Assembly (NCBI GenBank): GCA_037200985.1
Contig: JBBCGJ010000001.1
Location: 2,456,756-2,520,755, forward strand
Reading direction: 5' to 3'
Length of the DNA: 64,000 nt
Source of the DNA: Rhizomicrobium sp.
GTDB taxonomy: Bacteria; Pseudomonadota; Alphaproteobacteria; Micropepsales; Micropepsaceae
Numbering within the stretch: the first letter of the stretch is position 1; each line of letters opens with the position of its first letter. The notes beneath the pieces were generated by a model. The model had not been told where the DNA came from. It was given only the letters and a program-made list of their open reading frames with translations, and did no database searches. Below are positions 15,998-25,286 of the stretch, in pieces. The translations under genes were made by a program, and so were the position numbers.

Positions 15998-17005
15998 TCA
16001 CGGCGTCGCGTGCGGAGACGGGGCGGCCGGCGGCGGTCCGGCCGCCGTGATGTAGATTTTCTGTTCGTTGTAGGCGATGTAAATATGAAGGTGGCGCAGG
16101 ATATTCATGCCGAGCAGCATGGCCTGGTCGGCTTCGTCGCCGCGCTTGTCCGAAAGACGATATCCGACCGGAGGCGCCGCCGCCCTGCGGCGCACGGTGC
16201 GCGTCATATCGGGAATGATGACGACATTGAGATTGGAGACGGCGACGCCGCCGAGGTCCAGGCTCTTGAACACATGCGTGTAGACGGCCGCGTCGGCGCT
16301 GTCGGTGAGACTGCCGACCCGGGGCGTGTCAGCGCCGCCGACCGTGATCCCTAAATCGTCCACCGCGACGGACCGGGTCAAGGTCGTGACGTAGGCGCCG
16401 GTGTCGAAATCGGCGACGACGTCCTTGCCGTCCAGCATCACCTTGAACTGGATGTGCCCCGAATTCATCTTCAGGAAGGGTATGATCGCCACGAACTCGG
16501 TCGGCCAATAGACCACCTTGCCCTCGCAATGGTCCTGCGAAAGCAGATTGAACTTGCGGCTGCCGAAATCGATCTCGACGTCGTAGTTGCTGAGAACGTC
16601 CGGCGCGATGATGCCCGCGGTGTTCGGTTCGTCGATGGCGTGATCGTCCGGCAGGACGTAGAAGGACATGTTCTGCGCGCTGAGCCGGCCCAGCGTCAGA
16701 GGGCTGTGCACCAGCTTGCTCGTTTTCCTGCCGGCGATGTCCGACAGTTCGAGCATTCCCTGCGTCGGCTTGAGGCCGAGTTCGTCGGCCGCCTGCTGAG
16801 TCAACACGGTCGCGACGCCGCCGGTATCGATCAGCATCAGTTTCGGCCTGCCGGACAGCGTCACGGGCACGAAGGGGCGCAGGTCGTCCGTCGGCGCCAG
16901 GTCCACGGACGCGACCAGCGACAGCGGCTTGCAATCGGCGACGGCCGGACCGGCCGCAAGCCACAACGCGGCGAACGCAAAAACGCCCAGCAATTTCGAC
17001 GACAT
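15998..17005 (-). CDS. secreted retropepsin-like aspartyl protease family protein, copy B
   Basis: 335-aa paralogue of the protein at 14888-15910, in tandem on the same strand, 87 nt apart. The signal peptide ends GPAVADC. D-T-G motifs are LMLIDTGGV and VADFDTGAYV. Long stretches are shared with copy A (IVASVDLAPT-like start, NYDVEIDFGSRKFNLLSQDH, ILRHLHIYIAYNEQKIYIT), so the pair arose by local duplication. Between them, the C-terminal halves are more conserved than the first flap region, which may mark different substrates. Function unknown; periplasmic location inferred. Confidence 0.78.
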   Translation of the reverse strand: MSSKLLGVFAFAALWLAAGPAVADCKPLSLVASVDLAPTDDLRPFVPVTLSGRPKLMLIDTGGVATVLTQQAADELGLKPTQGMLELSDIAGRKTSKLVHSPLTLGRLSAQNMSFYVLPDDHAIDEPNTAGIIAPDVLSNYDVEIDFGSRKFNLLSQDHCEGKVVYWPTEFVAIIPFLKMNSGHIQFKVMLDGKDVVADFDTGAYVTTLTRSVAVDDLGITVGGADTPRVGSLTDSADAAVYTHVFKSLDLGGVAVSNLNVVIIPDMTRTVRRRAAAPPVGYRLSDKRGDEADQAMLLGMNILRHLHIYIAYNEQKIYITAAGPPPAAPSPHATP

Positions 17006-17050
17006 GTTTCCCCCGTATTCGTCGGCCCATCCCCGGCCCGATGCGACCCG

Positions 17051-17800
17051 CTACGCGGTCAGAAACGCGATGACGGCATCCTTGTAGACTTTATCGCCCA
17101 CCGCCGTCATGTGGTCGCGGTTGGGAACGACCGCGGCGCGGCCGTCGGCGAAGGCCTGCGCGAGCGGCCCGGGCGATCCGGCCTGGATGTCCTTGGCGCC
17201 GTCGACCACCAGCACCGGCACGGTGCAGGTCCCAAGCTGCTCGCGCGTGTACAGCGTCCGGTCGGCCCCCATGCAGGCGGCGAGCGCCTCCCTGTCCTTG
17301 CCGGGCTGCGAGGCGAAGGCGCGGAACGCCTTCTGGATCGGATCGGCGATCGTGGAGGGATCGGCGGCGCGCAGCGCCTTCGCGATGCCCGGACGGTGGG
17401 AATCGCGGTTGAAATAGGTCTCGCCGACGCCGGCGCAGACCGCGCGCCGGATCCGCTCCGGCCGCGTCATCAGGAGGCCGATGGTCAGGAAGGCGCCCAT
17501 CGAATAGCCCATCACATCGGCGCGCGGCACCTCGGCGGCATCCATCACCGTCAGGATGTCGCCCACCATCTTGTCGCCATACGAGATCTCGTCATGCGGC
17601 TTGTCGCTCAGGCCGTGGCCGCGGCAGTCCATCGCCACGATGCGGCGGCCGGCGCCGGTCAGCGTTTCGTACCAGCCGACATTCTTCCAGTTCTGCGCCC
17701 GGTCCGACGCGAAGCCATGGACCAGGACGATGGGCTCGCCCTCGCCGACGGTTTCATAGGCGAGCCGGATACCGTCCGGCGCGGTTGCAAAGCGTGTCAT
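17051..17800 (-). CDS. alpha/beta hydrolase
   Basis: 249-aa cytoplasmic alpha/beta hydrolase. Oxyanion segment VLVHGFASD, nucleophile elbow GYSMGA (Ser near residue 96), acid in VDGAKDIQ and the catalytic His in PNRDHMTAV near the end are all visible, so the triad is complete. The start ATG 17800 faces the divergent M20 peptidase gene 66 nt away. The substrate cannot be inferred; 3-oxoadipate enol-lactonase-like esterases look similar. Confidence 0.85.
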   Translation of the reverse strand: MTRFATAPDGIRLAYETVGEGEPIVLVHGFASDRAQNWKNVGWYETLTGAGRRIVAMDCRGHGLSDKPHDEISYGDKMVGDILTVMDAAEVPRADVMGYSMGAFLTIGLLMTRPERIRRAVCAGVGETYFNRDSHRPGIAKALRAADPSTIADPIQKAFRAFASQPGKDREALAACMGADRTLYTREQLGTCTVPVLVVDGAKDIQAGSPGPLAQAFADGRAAVVPNRDHMTAVGDKVYKDAVIAFLTA

Positions 17801-17866
17801 GCGGCGACCTTCGCAAAGCGGCGCGGGACTGTCTATGATGACCCTGTCGTTGCGAAAGCCTGCGCT

Positions 17867-19123
17867 ATGTCTTTGGAAAAGTTGAAGAAAGATGTCTGCG
17901 CGGCGGTCGACGGGCTGGCCGGGGAACTGCTCGCGCTGAGCCATGCGATCCATGGCGAGCCGGAGCTCGCGCTGGAGGAATTCAAGGCGGCGAAGCGGCT
18001 GACCGACGCGGTCGAGAGCCACGGCATCCCGGTCCAGCGCGAGGCCTTCGGCCTCGCGACCGGCTATGCCGCGCAGTTCGGCCGGGACGGCGGACCGAAC
18101 ATCGCGATCCTGTCGGAATACGACGCGCTGCCGGGCATCGGCCATGCCTGCGGCCACAACATCATCGCGGCCAGCGGCTATGGCGCGGCGATCGCGCTGT
18201 CGAAGCTGAACGGGCGGCTGCCCGGGCGCGTGCGCTATCTGGGCACGCCGGCGGAGGAACGGTTCGGCGGCAAGGAGATCATGGCGCGCGAGGGCGCCTT
18301 CGACGGCACCGACGCGGCGATGATGATCCATCCCTCCAACCAGAACCTCGTCACCATGCCCTGCATCGCCATCTCGGAGGTCGAGGCGATCTTCCACGGC
18401 CGCTCGGCGCACGCCTCGGCCATACCCTATCGCGGGCTGAACGCGCTCGACGCCGTGGTGACCGCCTATCAGGCCATCGCGCAGCTTCGCCAGCACATCC
18501 GCAACACCGACCGCATCCACGGCATCATCACCGAGGGGGGCCTCGCGCCCAACATCGTGCCGGAGCGGGCGGCATGCTGCTTTTATGTCCGCGCGGCCGA
18601 CGTGCATGAGCTCGTGCCGCTGAAAGCCCGTGTGCAGAAATGCTTCGAGGCCGGCGCGCTCGCCACCGGCTGCACGCTGGAGGCGCATTGGGGCGACACC
18701 GACTATCTCGACCTCAAGACCAACTGGCCGATGGCGGAGATGTACGAGAAGAACGCGATCCGGCTGGGGCGCGAATTCTCCCCCGTGAAGGACCTGCCGC
18801 CGGGCTATGCCGGCTCGACCGACATGGGCAATGTCAGCCATCGCGTGCCCTCGATCCATCCGATGCTGGGCGTCGCGCCCGGCAACGTCATCATCCACAA
18901 CCAGGAATTCGCCCGCTATGCCGCGTCGCCGGCGGGCGACGCGGCGGTGATCGACGGCGCCAAATCGCTCGCCATGACGGCGCTCGACCTGATGGCGGAT
19001 GCCGGACAGCTCGCGGCGGCGCGCGCGGATTTCGCGGCGACGGCGGAGCTTTCGCATGCCGCAATCGCCAGGTCGCGCGAGCCCATGACGCACAGCCATC
19101 ACGGCGGCTGCGGCTGCGCATGA
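17867..19123 (+). CDS. M20 family metallopeptidase/amidohydrolase (AbgB-like)
   Basis: 418-aa enzyme of the M20D group. The metal site is built from LPGIGHACGHN and the EE pair of GTPAEERFGG; the dimerisation/substrate domain has GRSAHASAIPYRGLNALDA. The closest functional model is the p-aminobenzoyl-glutamate hydrolase subunit B group. The C-terminus carries an unusual His/Cys tail (HSHHGGCGCA) beyond the normal fold, which might bind metal. The stop overlaps the next start (ATGA), coupling it to a DUF423 membrane protein. Confidence 0.85.
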   Translation: MSLEKLKKDVCAAVDGLAGELLALSHAIHGEPELALEEFKAAKRLTDAVESHGIPVQREAFGLATGYAAQFGRDGGPNIAILSEYDALPGIGHACGHNIIAASGYGAAIALSKLNGRLPGRVRYLGTPAEERFGGKEIMAREGAFDGTDAAMMIHPSNQNLVTMPCIAISEVEAIFHGRSAHASAIPYRGLNALDAVVTAYQAIAQLRQHIRNTDRIHGIITEGGLAPNIVPERAACCFYVRAADVHELVPLKARVQKCFEAGALATGCTLEAHWGDTDYLDLKTNWPMAEMYEKNAIRLGREFSPVKDLPPGYAGSTDMGNVSHRVPSIHPMLGVAPGNVIIHNQEFARYAASPAGDAAVIDGAKSLAMTALDLMADAGQLAAARADFAATAELSHAAIARSREPMTHSHHGGCGCA

Positions 19124-19491
19124 GCGGCTGGCTTGTCGTCGCGGCAATCAACGGGGCGCTTGCCGTAGCGTTCGGCGCTTTCGCGGCGCATGGGCTGCAG
19201 GGCCGGCTGGACGCGCATGCGATGCAGATCTTCGAGACGGCGGCGCGCTATCACATGTATCACGCGCTGGCGATCGGGCTGGCGGCCTTCGCGATACGTG
19301 ACGCAGCGGCAGGCGCGTCTGCAACAGCCTGCGCATTTTTCCTCGGCGGGATATTGCTCTTCAGCGGTTCGCTCTATCTTCTGGCCCTGACGGGCGCGCG
19401 GCTTTTCGCGTTCGTTACGCCGTTCGGCGGCCTTGGTTTCATCATCGGATGGTGCGCGCTGGCACTCGCCGCCACGCGGTTGCCAAAGTGA
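19120..19491 (+). CDS. DUF423 family membrane protein
   Basis: 123-aa inner-membrane protein with four hydrophobic helices. It has the family pattern GAFAAHGL near residue 20, TAARYHMYHALAIGL near residue 42 and GILLFSGSLYLLALTG near residue 76. Function is unknown for the family. It overlaps the M20 gene by ATGA and is followed within 13 nt by an FAD oxidoreductase, so all three are likely one transcript. Confidence 0.9.
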   Translation: MSGWLVVAAINGALAVAFGAFAAHGLQGRLDAHAMQIFETAARYHMYHALAIGLAAFAIRDAAAGASATACAFFLGGILLFSGSLYLLALTGARLFAFVTPFGGLGFIIGWCALALAATRLPK

Positions 19492-19504
19492 TCGAAAGAG
19501 TGTG

Positions 19505-20992
19505 ATGGGTAAGGACGAGCATATCCTGGTCGCCGGCAGCGGCATCGCCGGGCTCGGCGCCGCGCTGGCCTTCGGCGGCGGCGCGCGCCGCATCACCATC
19601 CTCGACCGCGATCCGCCGCCGCCCGCCGGCTCGGCGGAGGAGGCATTCTACGAATGGGAGCGGCGCGGCGCGACGCAGCTTCGTCATAGCCATGCCTTCC
19701 TCGGACGGCTGACCTCGCTGATCCGCGACCGCTATCCCGAGCTGATGGCCGAACTGCTGGCCGAAGGCACCCGCCTGTTCGGCTTCGAGGACGGACTGCC
19801 GCCCGCGCTCGCGAAGGATTACCGCCCGGCGAAGGGCGACGAGGACCTGAAGCTGCTGTTCAGCCGGCGCACGACGCTGGAACTGATCCTGCGGCGCTAT
19901 GCGGCCAGGCTGCCCGGCGTGTCGTTCATTCCCGATGCCGGCGTGCGCGGCCTCCTCACGCGGCGCGAGAACGGGCGCGTCGTGGTCGAGGGCCTGAAGG
20001 TCGAGCGCAACGGCGCCGTGGAGGAGATGCGCGCCGCCATCGTGGTCGATGCGTCGGGCCGCAACACGCTGTTTCCCGAATGGCTGCGCGCCGAAGGCGC
20101 GACGGTGCGCGAGGAATCGAGCCCCTGCGGCATCCTCTATTACACGCGGCATTACAAGCTGCGCGACGGCCAGGACGAGCCGCCGCGCGATCCCAAGGCC
20201 GCTGCCGGCGGCGCCGATCTCGGCTACATCAAGTTCGGCGTGTTCATCGCCGACAATCGCCACTTCTCCGTCACGCTGGCGGTGCCGGAAATCGAAAGCC
20301 ATCTGCGCACCGCGGTGATGAAGCCGGAGACCTTCGACGCCGCCTGCCTGGCGATGCCGGGCGCGGCGCGCTGGATCGATCCGGCGCGGGCCGAACCGGT
20401 CAGCCGGGTGTTCTCGATGGGCGAACTGCACAATGTCTGGCGCCACTACATGAAGGACGGCGAGCCGCAGGTGCTGAACTTCTTCGCGCTGGGCGACGCG
20501 GCGATCCGCACCAATCCGCTCTACGGGCGCGGCTGTTCCTCCGGCGTGGTCGAGGCGCATCTGTTGCGCGCGGCGCTGGACGCCGGCACCGATCCGGTGG
20601 AGCGCGCCAGGAAATACGAGCGCGACCTCGTGACCGCCATCCGGCCGTTCTTCGATTCCATGGTCGACCTCGACCTCAACGCGATCCGCCGCGCCCAGCA
20701 TGAGCGCGATCCCGACTATCGCCCGGGCTATCGCGCGCGGCTCGCCAAGAGCTTCACCGAGGACGGGTTGATGCCGGCCCAGCGCGGCGACGTGGAGGTG
20801 AGCCGCGCGCTCTCCCGCGTCTTCCACATGCTCGACGAGCCGACCGCGTTCATGAAACGCCCGGCGATCATGGCGCGCATCCTGAGCCATTGGGCGATGT
20901 CGAAGGCGGAGAAGGAACGGCGCGGTCTCTATCCGCCCAAGGCCGGACCGGATCGCGCGGGGATGCTGAAGCTGTTGAACATCGCGGCGTAA
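19505..20992 (+). CDS. FAD-dependent oxidoreductase (halogenase/hydroxylase-like)
   Basis: 495-aa flavoprotein with an N-terminal Rossmann FAD motif VAGSGIAGLGAALAF and the second flavin signature region FFALGDAAIRTNPLYGRGCS near residue 330. This layout is close to aromatic hydroxylases and to tryptophan halogenase-like or geranylgeranyl reductase-like proteins. The halogenase Lys/WxWxIP signature is not visible, so halogenation is not supported. The ATG at 19505 lies 13 nt after the DUF423 stop. Substrate unknown. Confidence 0.78.
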   Translation: MGKDEHILVAGSGIAGLGAALAFGGGARRITILDRDPPPPAGSAEEAFYEWERRGATQLRHSHAFLGRLTSLIRDRYPELMAELLAEGTRLFGFEDGLPPALAKDYRPAKGDEDLKLLFSRRTTLELILRRYAARLPGVSFIPDAGVRGLLTRRENGRVVVEGLKVERNGAVEEMRAAIVVDASGRNTLFPEWLRAEGATVREESSPCGILYYTRHYKLRDGQDEPPRDPKAAAGGADLGYIKFGVFIADNRHFSVTLAVPEIESHLRTAVMKPETFDAACLAMPGAARWIDPARAEPVSRVFSMGELHNVWRHYMKDGEPQVLNFFALGDAAIRTNPLYGRGCSSGVVEAHLLRAALDAGTDPVERARKYERDLVTAIRPFFDSMVDLDLNAIRRAQHERDPDYRPGYRARLAKSFTEDGLMPAQRGDVEVSRALSRVFHMLDEPTAFMKRPAIMARILSHWAMSKAEKERRGLYPPKAGPDRAGMLKLLNIAA

Positions 20993-21000
20993 CAACAATT

Positions 21001-21070
21001 GTCATGCCCGCGCAGGCGGGCATCCAGCACGGTGACGGCAGACCTGGATGCCCGCCTGCGCGGGCATCAC
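21001..21070. repeat. palindromic repeat (copy 1)
   Basis: Inverted arms GTCATGCCCGCGCAGGCGGG...CCCGCCTGCGCGGGCAT enclose a short loop. The same arms occur at 60798-60864. This is a REP-like dispersed hairpin, placed between two plus-strand genes. Confidence 0.85.
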
Positions 21071-21091
21071 AAAAAAAGAATGGAGGAACGC

Positions 21092-22063
21092 ATGGCATCC
21101 TTTCCCGAGCCCACCATGGTCAAGACCAACGGCATCGACATGGCGGTCTACGAGGCCGGGCCGAAGGACGGCGTGCCGGTCGTGCTGTGCCACGGCTTTC
21201 CCGAACTCGCCTATTCCTGGCGGCATCAATTGCCGGCGCTCGCGGCGGCGGGCTTTCGCGCCATCGCGCCCGACCAGCGCGGCTATGGCCGCACCTCCCG
21301 CCCCGAGGCCGTCGCCGACTACGACATGGAGCACCTGACCGGCGATCTGGCCGGCATGCTCGATGCGCTCGGCCTGAAGGACGCGGTGTTCTGCGGCCAT
21401 GACTGGGGCGGGATGGTGGTGTGGAACATGCCGTTGCTGCACCCCAGCCGCGTGCGCGGCGTCATCGGCGTGAACACGCCGTTCCTGCCGCGCGGGCCGA
21501 TGGACCCGATCGCGATGATGCGCGCGGTGTTCGGCGAGGACATGTACATCGTCTATTTCCAGAAGCCGGGCCTCGCCGACGCGGCACTGGCCAAGGATGT
21601 CGGCAAGTCGATGCGCTTCTTCATGCGCAAATCGGGGATGAAGGCGGCGGACTACGCCAAGCTGCCGGCCGGGCAGCGCAACCTCGCCCTCGTCAAGGCG
21701 CTGGAGGCCGACGAGACGAGCTGGGCGGGCGCCGGCACGCAGCTCCTCAACCCGGAGGAGCTGAAATATTTCGTCGACACCTTCACCCGGACCGGCTTCA
21801 CCGGCGGCATCAACTGGTACCGCAATTTCACCCGCAACTGGGAGCGCAGCGCGGACCTCGTGCAGAAGGTGCCGATGCCGAGCCTGATGATCATGGCGGA
21901 GGACGACATCGTGCTCTCGCCGGCCATGGCCGAGGGCATGGAGCAGTTCGTGCCGGACCTCGAGAAGGCGCTGATCAAGGATTGCGGCCACTGGACCCAG
22001 CAGGAACACCCCGACCAGGTGAACGCGATCATGGTGGACTGGTTGAAGCGGCGGTTCGGGTAG
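21092..22063 (+). CDS. epoxide hydrolase-like alpha/beta hydrolase
   Basis: 323-aa alpha/beta hydrolase whose nucleophile is Asp (CGHDWGGMV), not Ser. This is the hallmark of epoxide hydrolases and haloalkane dehalogenases. The oxyanion motif is HGFPE, as in epoxide hydrolases; the cap domain has the FQKPGLA segment with candidate Tyr residues. The acid is in AEDDIVLS and the base His in DCGHWTQQEHP. These details favour soluble epoxide hydrolase. Start ATG 21092 with GGAGGA 4 nt upstream is chosen over ATG 21080. Confidence 0.85.
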   Translation: MASFPEPTMVKTNGIDMAVYEAGPKDGVPVVLCHGFPELAYSWRHQLPALAAAGFRAIAPDQRGYGRTSRPEAVADYDMEHLTGDLAGMLDALGLKDAVFCGHDWGGMVVWNMPLLHPSRVRGVIGVNTPFLPRGPMDPIAMMRAVFGEDMYIVYFQKPGLADAALAKDVGKSMRFFMRKSGMKAADYAKLPAGQRNLALVKALEADETSWAGAGTQLLNPEELKYFVDTFTRTGFTGGINWYRNFTRNWERSADLVQKVPMPSLMIMAEDDIVLSPAMAEGMEQFVPDLEKALIKDCGHWTQQEHPDQVNAIMVDWLKRRFG

Positions 22064-22176
22064 GGCCGCTTCCGGCATATGGCTCGCCGCGGTGCGGCGA
22101 AACCGTGGCGCCGCCGCCCCAAATCCGCCCGTTTGAGGCTGTGGCTTGCGTCCGCCGCCCGTGACAAAATCCCGCC

Positions 22177-23061
22177 ATGGCTGAATCGACCGCCGACATC
22201 GATACCTTCTCCTATGCCGATCCGGCCGACCCGCGGCTGAAGCGCTTCTTCATCCGGCTGGTGGAGCGCATCACCGGCCAGCCCTATCTGAAATGGCTCT
22301 ATGAGGAGAACCGCGCCCATCCGGTGCCGGGCGAGGATTTCTGGGACGCGGCGATCCGCAAGCTGGAGCTCAAGGTCCGGATCAACGAGGAGGCGCTGGC
22401 GCAATGGCCGCGCACCGGGCCGCTGGTGGTGGTCGCCAACCATCCCTTCGGGGTGCTGGACGGGCTCATCATCTGCCACATCATCTCGAAGGTGCGGAAG
22501 GATTTCCGCGTGCTGACCAATGCGGTGCTGCTGCGCGCGGAAGAGGTGAAGACCTTCCTGCTGCCGGTCGATTTCGCGGAGACCGAGGAGGCGCTGAAGA
22601 CCAATCTGCGCACCCGTGCCGAGGCCAAGAACCATCTGATGAAGGGCGGCTGCCTGGTGGTGTTCCCGGCCGGCGGCGTCTCCACCACGCCGACCATCTG
22701 GCACAAGCGGGCCGTCGACACCGAATGGAAGAACCTGACGGCGCGGCTGATCGCGCAGTCCAAGGCGGCGGTAGCGCCGGTCTATTTCGCGGGCCAGAAC
22801 AGCCGGCTGTTCCAGGTGGCGAGCCATATCAGCGTGACGCTGCGCCTGTCGCTGCTGTTCAAGGAGGTGCACGACCGCATCGGCAGCGAGGTCTATGTGC
22901 GGCTCGGCGACGTGCTGCCTTATGAGCGCATCGCCGGCATCAACGACCGGCAATCGGTAATGGATCGGCTGAAGGAGATCACCTATTCGCTGGGCGAGAC
23001 GATGCCGCAGAAACTGCCGCGGACGCGCGTGAAACGCCCCAAGCGGGCGCCCGGTGCATGA
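22177..23061 (+). CDS. lysophospholipid acyltransferase family protein
   Basis: 294-aa PlsC-like acyltransferase. The catalytic motif is NHPFGVLDG (H-x4-D) near residue 89 and the glycerol-phosphate-binding block is FPAGGVST near residue 166. No obvious transmembrane helix is seen, so it is peripheral. The stop overlaps the lutA start (ATGA), but no metabolic link to lactate oxidation is obvious. A role in membrane-lipid or lipid A-like acylation is possible. Confidence 0.83.
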   Translation: MAESTADIDTFSYADPADPRLKRFFIRLVERITGQPYLKWLYEENRAHPVPGEDFWDAAIRKLELKVRINEEALAQWPRTGPLVVVANHPFGVLDGLIICHIISKVRKDFRVLTNAVLLRAEEVKTFLLPVDFAETEEALKTNLRTRAEAKNHLMKGGCLVVFPAGGVSTTPTIWHKRAVDTEWKNLTARLIAQSKAAVAPVYFAGQNSRLFQVASHISVTLRLSLLFKEVHDRIGSEVYVRLGDVLPYERIAGINDRQSVMDRLKEITYSLGETMPQKLPRTRVKRPKRAPGA

Positions 23062-23822
23062 GCACGGCAGCGCGGCCCCGGGTCGGGCTTTTCGTCACCT
23101 GCCTCGTCGACCTGGTGCGGCCGCAAATCGGCTTCGCGGCGGTCAAGCTCTTGGAGCAGGCCGGGTGCGACGTCGAGGTGCCGGCGGCGCAGACCTGCTG
23201 CGGCCAGCCGGCCTGGAACGCCGGCGCCGACCGCGACGCCAAGGACATCGCGCGAAACGTCATAATGGCGTTCGAGGGCTTCGACCATGTCGTGGCGCCG
23301 TCCGGCTCCTGCGGCGGGATGATCAAGCGGCACTATCCCGAAATATTCGAGAAGGATGCCGAATGGCTGCCGCGCGCCCGGGCGCTGGCGGCGAAGACGC
23401 ATGAGCTGCTGTCGTTCCTGGCCAGGGTGCGCGGGATGACGGGCGTGACGGCGGCCTTCGCCAAGCGCGTCTGCTATCACGATTCCTGTTCCTCGCTGCG
23501 CGAGATGGGCGTGAAGGCGGAGCCGCGCGCGCTGCTGTCGACGGTGACGGGCCTTTCGATAAACGAATTGACCGATCCGCAGGTGTGCTGCGGCTTCGGC
23601 GGATTGTTCAGCGTGAAATATCCCGACATCTCCGAGCGCATGGCGGACGACAAGATCGCCGATGCCTGCGCTACCGGCGCCGACGCGCTTCTGGGCGGCG
23701 ATCTCGGCTGCCTCTTGCATCTGAAGGGCCGCATGGCGCGGCAGGGCAAGAGAATCGACGTGCGCCACGTCGCCGAAGTGCTGGCCGGCATGGGCGGCGG
23801 CAAGGCGCTGGGCGAGCCGTGA
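23058..23822 (+). CDS. lutA: L-lactate dehydrogenase complex Fe-S protein LutA
   Basis: 254-aa protein with two CCG (DUF224) modules: TCCGQPAWNAG near residue 48 and VCCGFGGLFSV near residue 184. These hold an unusual iron-sulfur cofactor. It is the first subunit of the LutABC complex that oxidises L-lactate to pyruvate with electrons passed to the respiratory chain. It overlaps the preceding acyltransferase and the following lutB by 4 nt, so the operon is tightly coupled. Confidence 0.93.
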   Translation: MSTAARPRVGLFVTCLVDLVRPQIGFAAVKLLEQAGCDVEVPAAQTCCGQPAWNAGADRDAKDIARNVIMAFEGFDHVVAPSGSCGGMIKRHYPEIFEKDAEWLPRARALAAKTHELLSFLARVRGMTGVTAAFAKRVCYHDSCSSLREMGVKAEPRALLSTVTGLSINELTDPQVCCGFGGLFSVKYPDISERMADDKIADACATGADALLGGDLGCLLHLKGRMARQGKRIDVRHVAEVLAGMGGGKALGEP

Positions 23823-25228
23823 ACGCCGATCCCAAAGAGTTCATCGCGAATGCGCGGGCGGCGCTGGGCGATCCCAAGCTGCGGCCGGCGCTCGGCCGCC
23901 TCAAGACGCATTTCGGTGCCGGCCGCGCCATTGCCGTGCAGCGCTATGGCGATTTCGAGGGCCTGCGCGAAGCCGGCAAGGCGATCCGCAACCATGCGGT
24001 GACGCATCTGGACGAATTGCTCGTGCAATTCGAGGCCAGCGTCGCGGCGCGCGGCGGCACGGTGCGTTGGGCGCGCGATGCGGGCGAGGCGCGGCGCGTT
24101 ATCCTCTCCATCCTGCAGGATGTGGGCGCCAAGACCGTCACCAAGGGCAAGTCCATGGTGACGGAGGAGATCCTGCTCAACCCGTTCCTCGAAGCCAACG
24201 GCATCGAGCCGGTCGAGACCGATCTGGGCGAATACATCATCCAGCTTCGCCATGAGCCGCCGAGCCATATCATCGCGCCGGCCTTCCATCTCTCCAAGGA
24301 ACAGGTGGCCGAGACGTTCTTTGCCGCGCACACGGAGCTCGATCCTAAGCGCTCGCTGGAAGAGCGCAATTCCCTGGTGCAGGAGGCGCGCGCCATCCTG
24401 CGCCGCCGGTTCGAGGCCGCCGACGCCGGCATCACCGGCGCCAATTTCCTGAGCGCCAAGGACGGCGCGGCGGTGATCGTCACCAATGAGGGCAATGGCG
24501 ATCTCACGCGGCTTCTGCCCAGGACCCATATCGTCGTCACCGGCATCGAGAAGGTCGTCGCCGATATGAACGACGTGGCGGTGCTGCTGCGCCTTTTGAC
24601 GCGCTCGGCGACTGGCCAGCCGATCTCGACCTATGTCAGCGTCATGGCGGGGCCGCGCGGGCCGGACGAGACCGACGGGCCCGAGAATTTCCATGTCGTG
24701 CTGATCGACAACGGACGCTCCAGGCTGATCGGCACCGAGGCGCAGGACGTGCTGCGCTGCATCCGCTGCAGCGCCTGCATCAATCATTGCCCGATCTATG
24801 GCGCGGTCGGCGGCCATGCCTATGGCGCGACCTATATGGGGCCGATCGGCGCGGCGCTGAACCCCGCCACGATGGGGGTGGAGAACGCGGCCCATCACGC
24901 CAACGCCTCGACCTTTTGCGGCCGCTGTGCGGAGGTCTGCCCGGTGATGATCCCGCTGCCCAAGATCATGCGGCATTGGCGCGCCATCGAATACGGCCAG
25001 GGCCTGGCGCCGAAAGCGATCACGCGCGGGCTGACGCTGTGGGCCTTCGCGGCGAAGCGGCCGGCGCTCTATCGGCTGGGGGCGAGCATCGCGGCGCGGG
25101 TGCTGAAGATGCTTGGCCGCCGCGGCACTATTCACGCGGTGCCATTCAAGAATGGCTGGTTCGCGGTGCGCGATTTTCCGGTGCCGGAAGGGCAGACGTT
25201 CCAGCAGCAATGGCGGGCACGCAAATGA
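23819..25228 (+). CDS. lutB: L-lactate dehydrogenase complex Fe-S protein LutB
   Basis: 469-aa protein. An N-terminal LUD domain is followed by two 4Fe-4S ferredoxin motifs: CIRCSACINHCP near residue 305 and CGRCAEVCP near residue 364. The start is GTG 23819, overlapping the lutA stop (GTGA). Full-length for LutB; acts with LutA and LutC in L-lactate oxidation at the inner membrane face. Confidence 0.93.
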   Translation: MNADPKEFIANARAALGDPKLRPALGRLKTHFGAGRAIAVQRYGDFEGLREAGKAIRNHAVTHLDELLVQFEASVAARGGTVRWARDAGEARRVILSILQDVGAKTVTKGKSMVTEEILLNPFLEANGIEPVETDLGEYIIQLRHEPPSHIIAPAFHLSKEQVAETFFAAHTELDPKRSLEERNSLVQEARAILRRRFEAADAGITGANFLSAKDGAAVIVTNEGNGDLTRLLPRTHIVVTGIEKVVADMNDVAVLLRLLTRSATGQPISTYVSVMAGPRGPDETDGPENFHVVLIDNGRSRLIGTEAQDVLRCIRCSACINHCPIYGAVGGHAYGATYMGPIGAALNPATMGVENAAHHANASTFCGRCAEVCPVMIPLPKIMRHWRAIEYGQGLAPKAITRGLTLWAFAAKRPALYRLGASIAARVLKMLGRRGTIHAVPFKNGWFAVRDFPVPEGQTFQQQWRARK

Positions 25229-25286
25229 ACGACGCGGCCGAGCGAATTGGGTTGGCGGGCGGCAATTCGCGAGGCCGCCATCAAAA

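Noticed and set aside
19505-20992. tryptophan halogenase assignment for the FAD oxidoreductase
   Set aside because: The halogenase-specific WxWxIP motif was not seen; only general flavin motifs support the gene.
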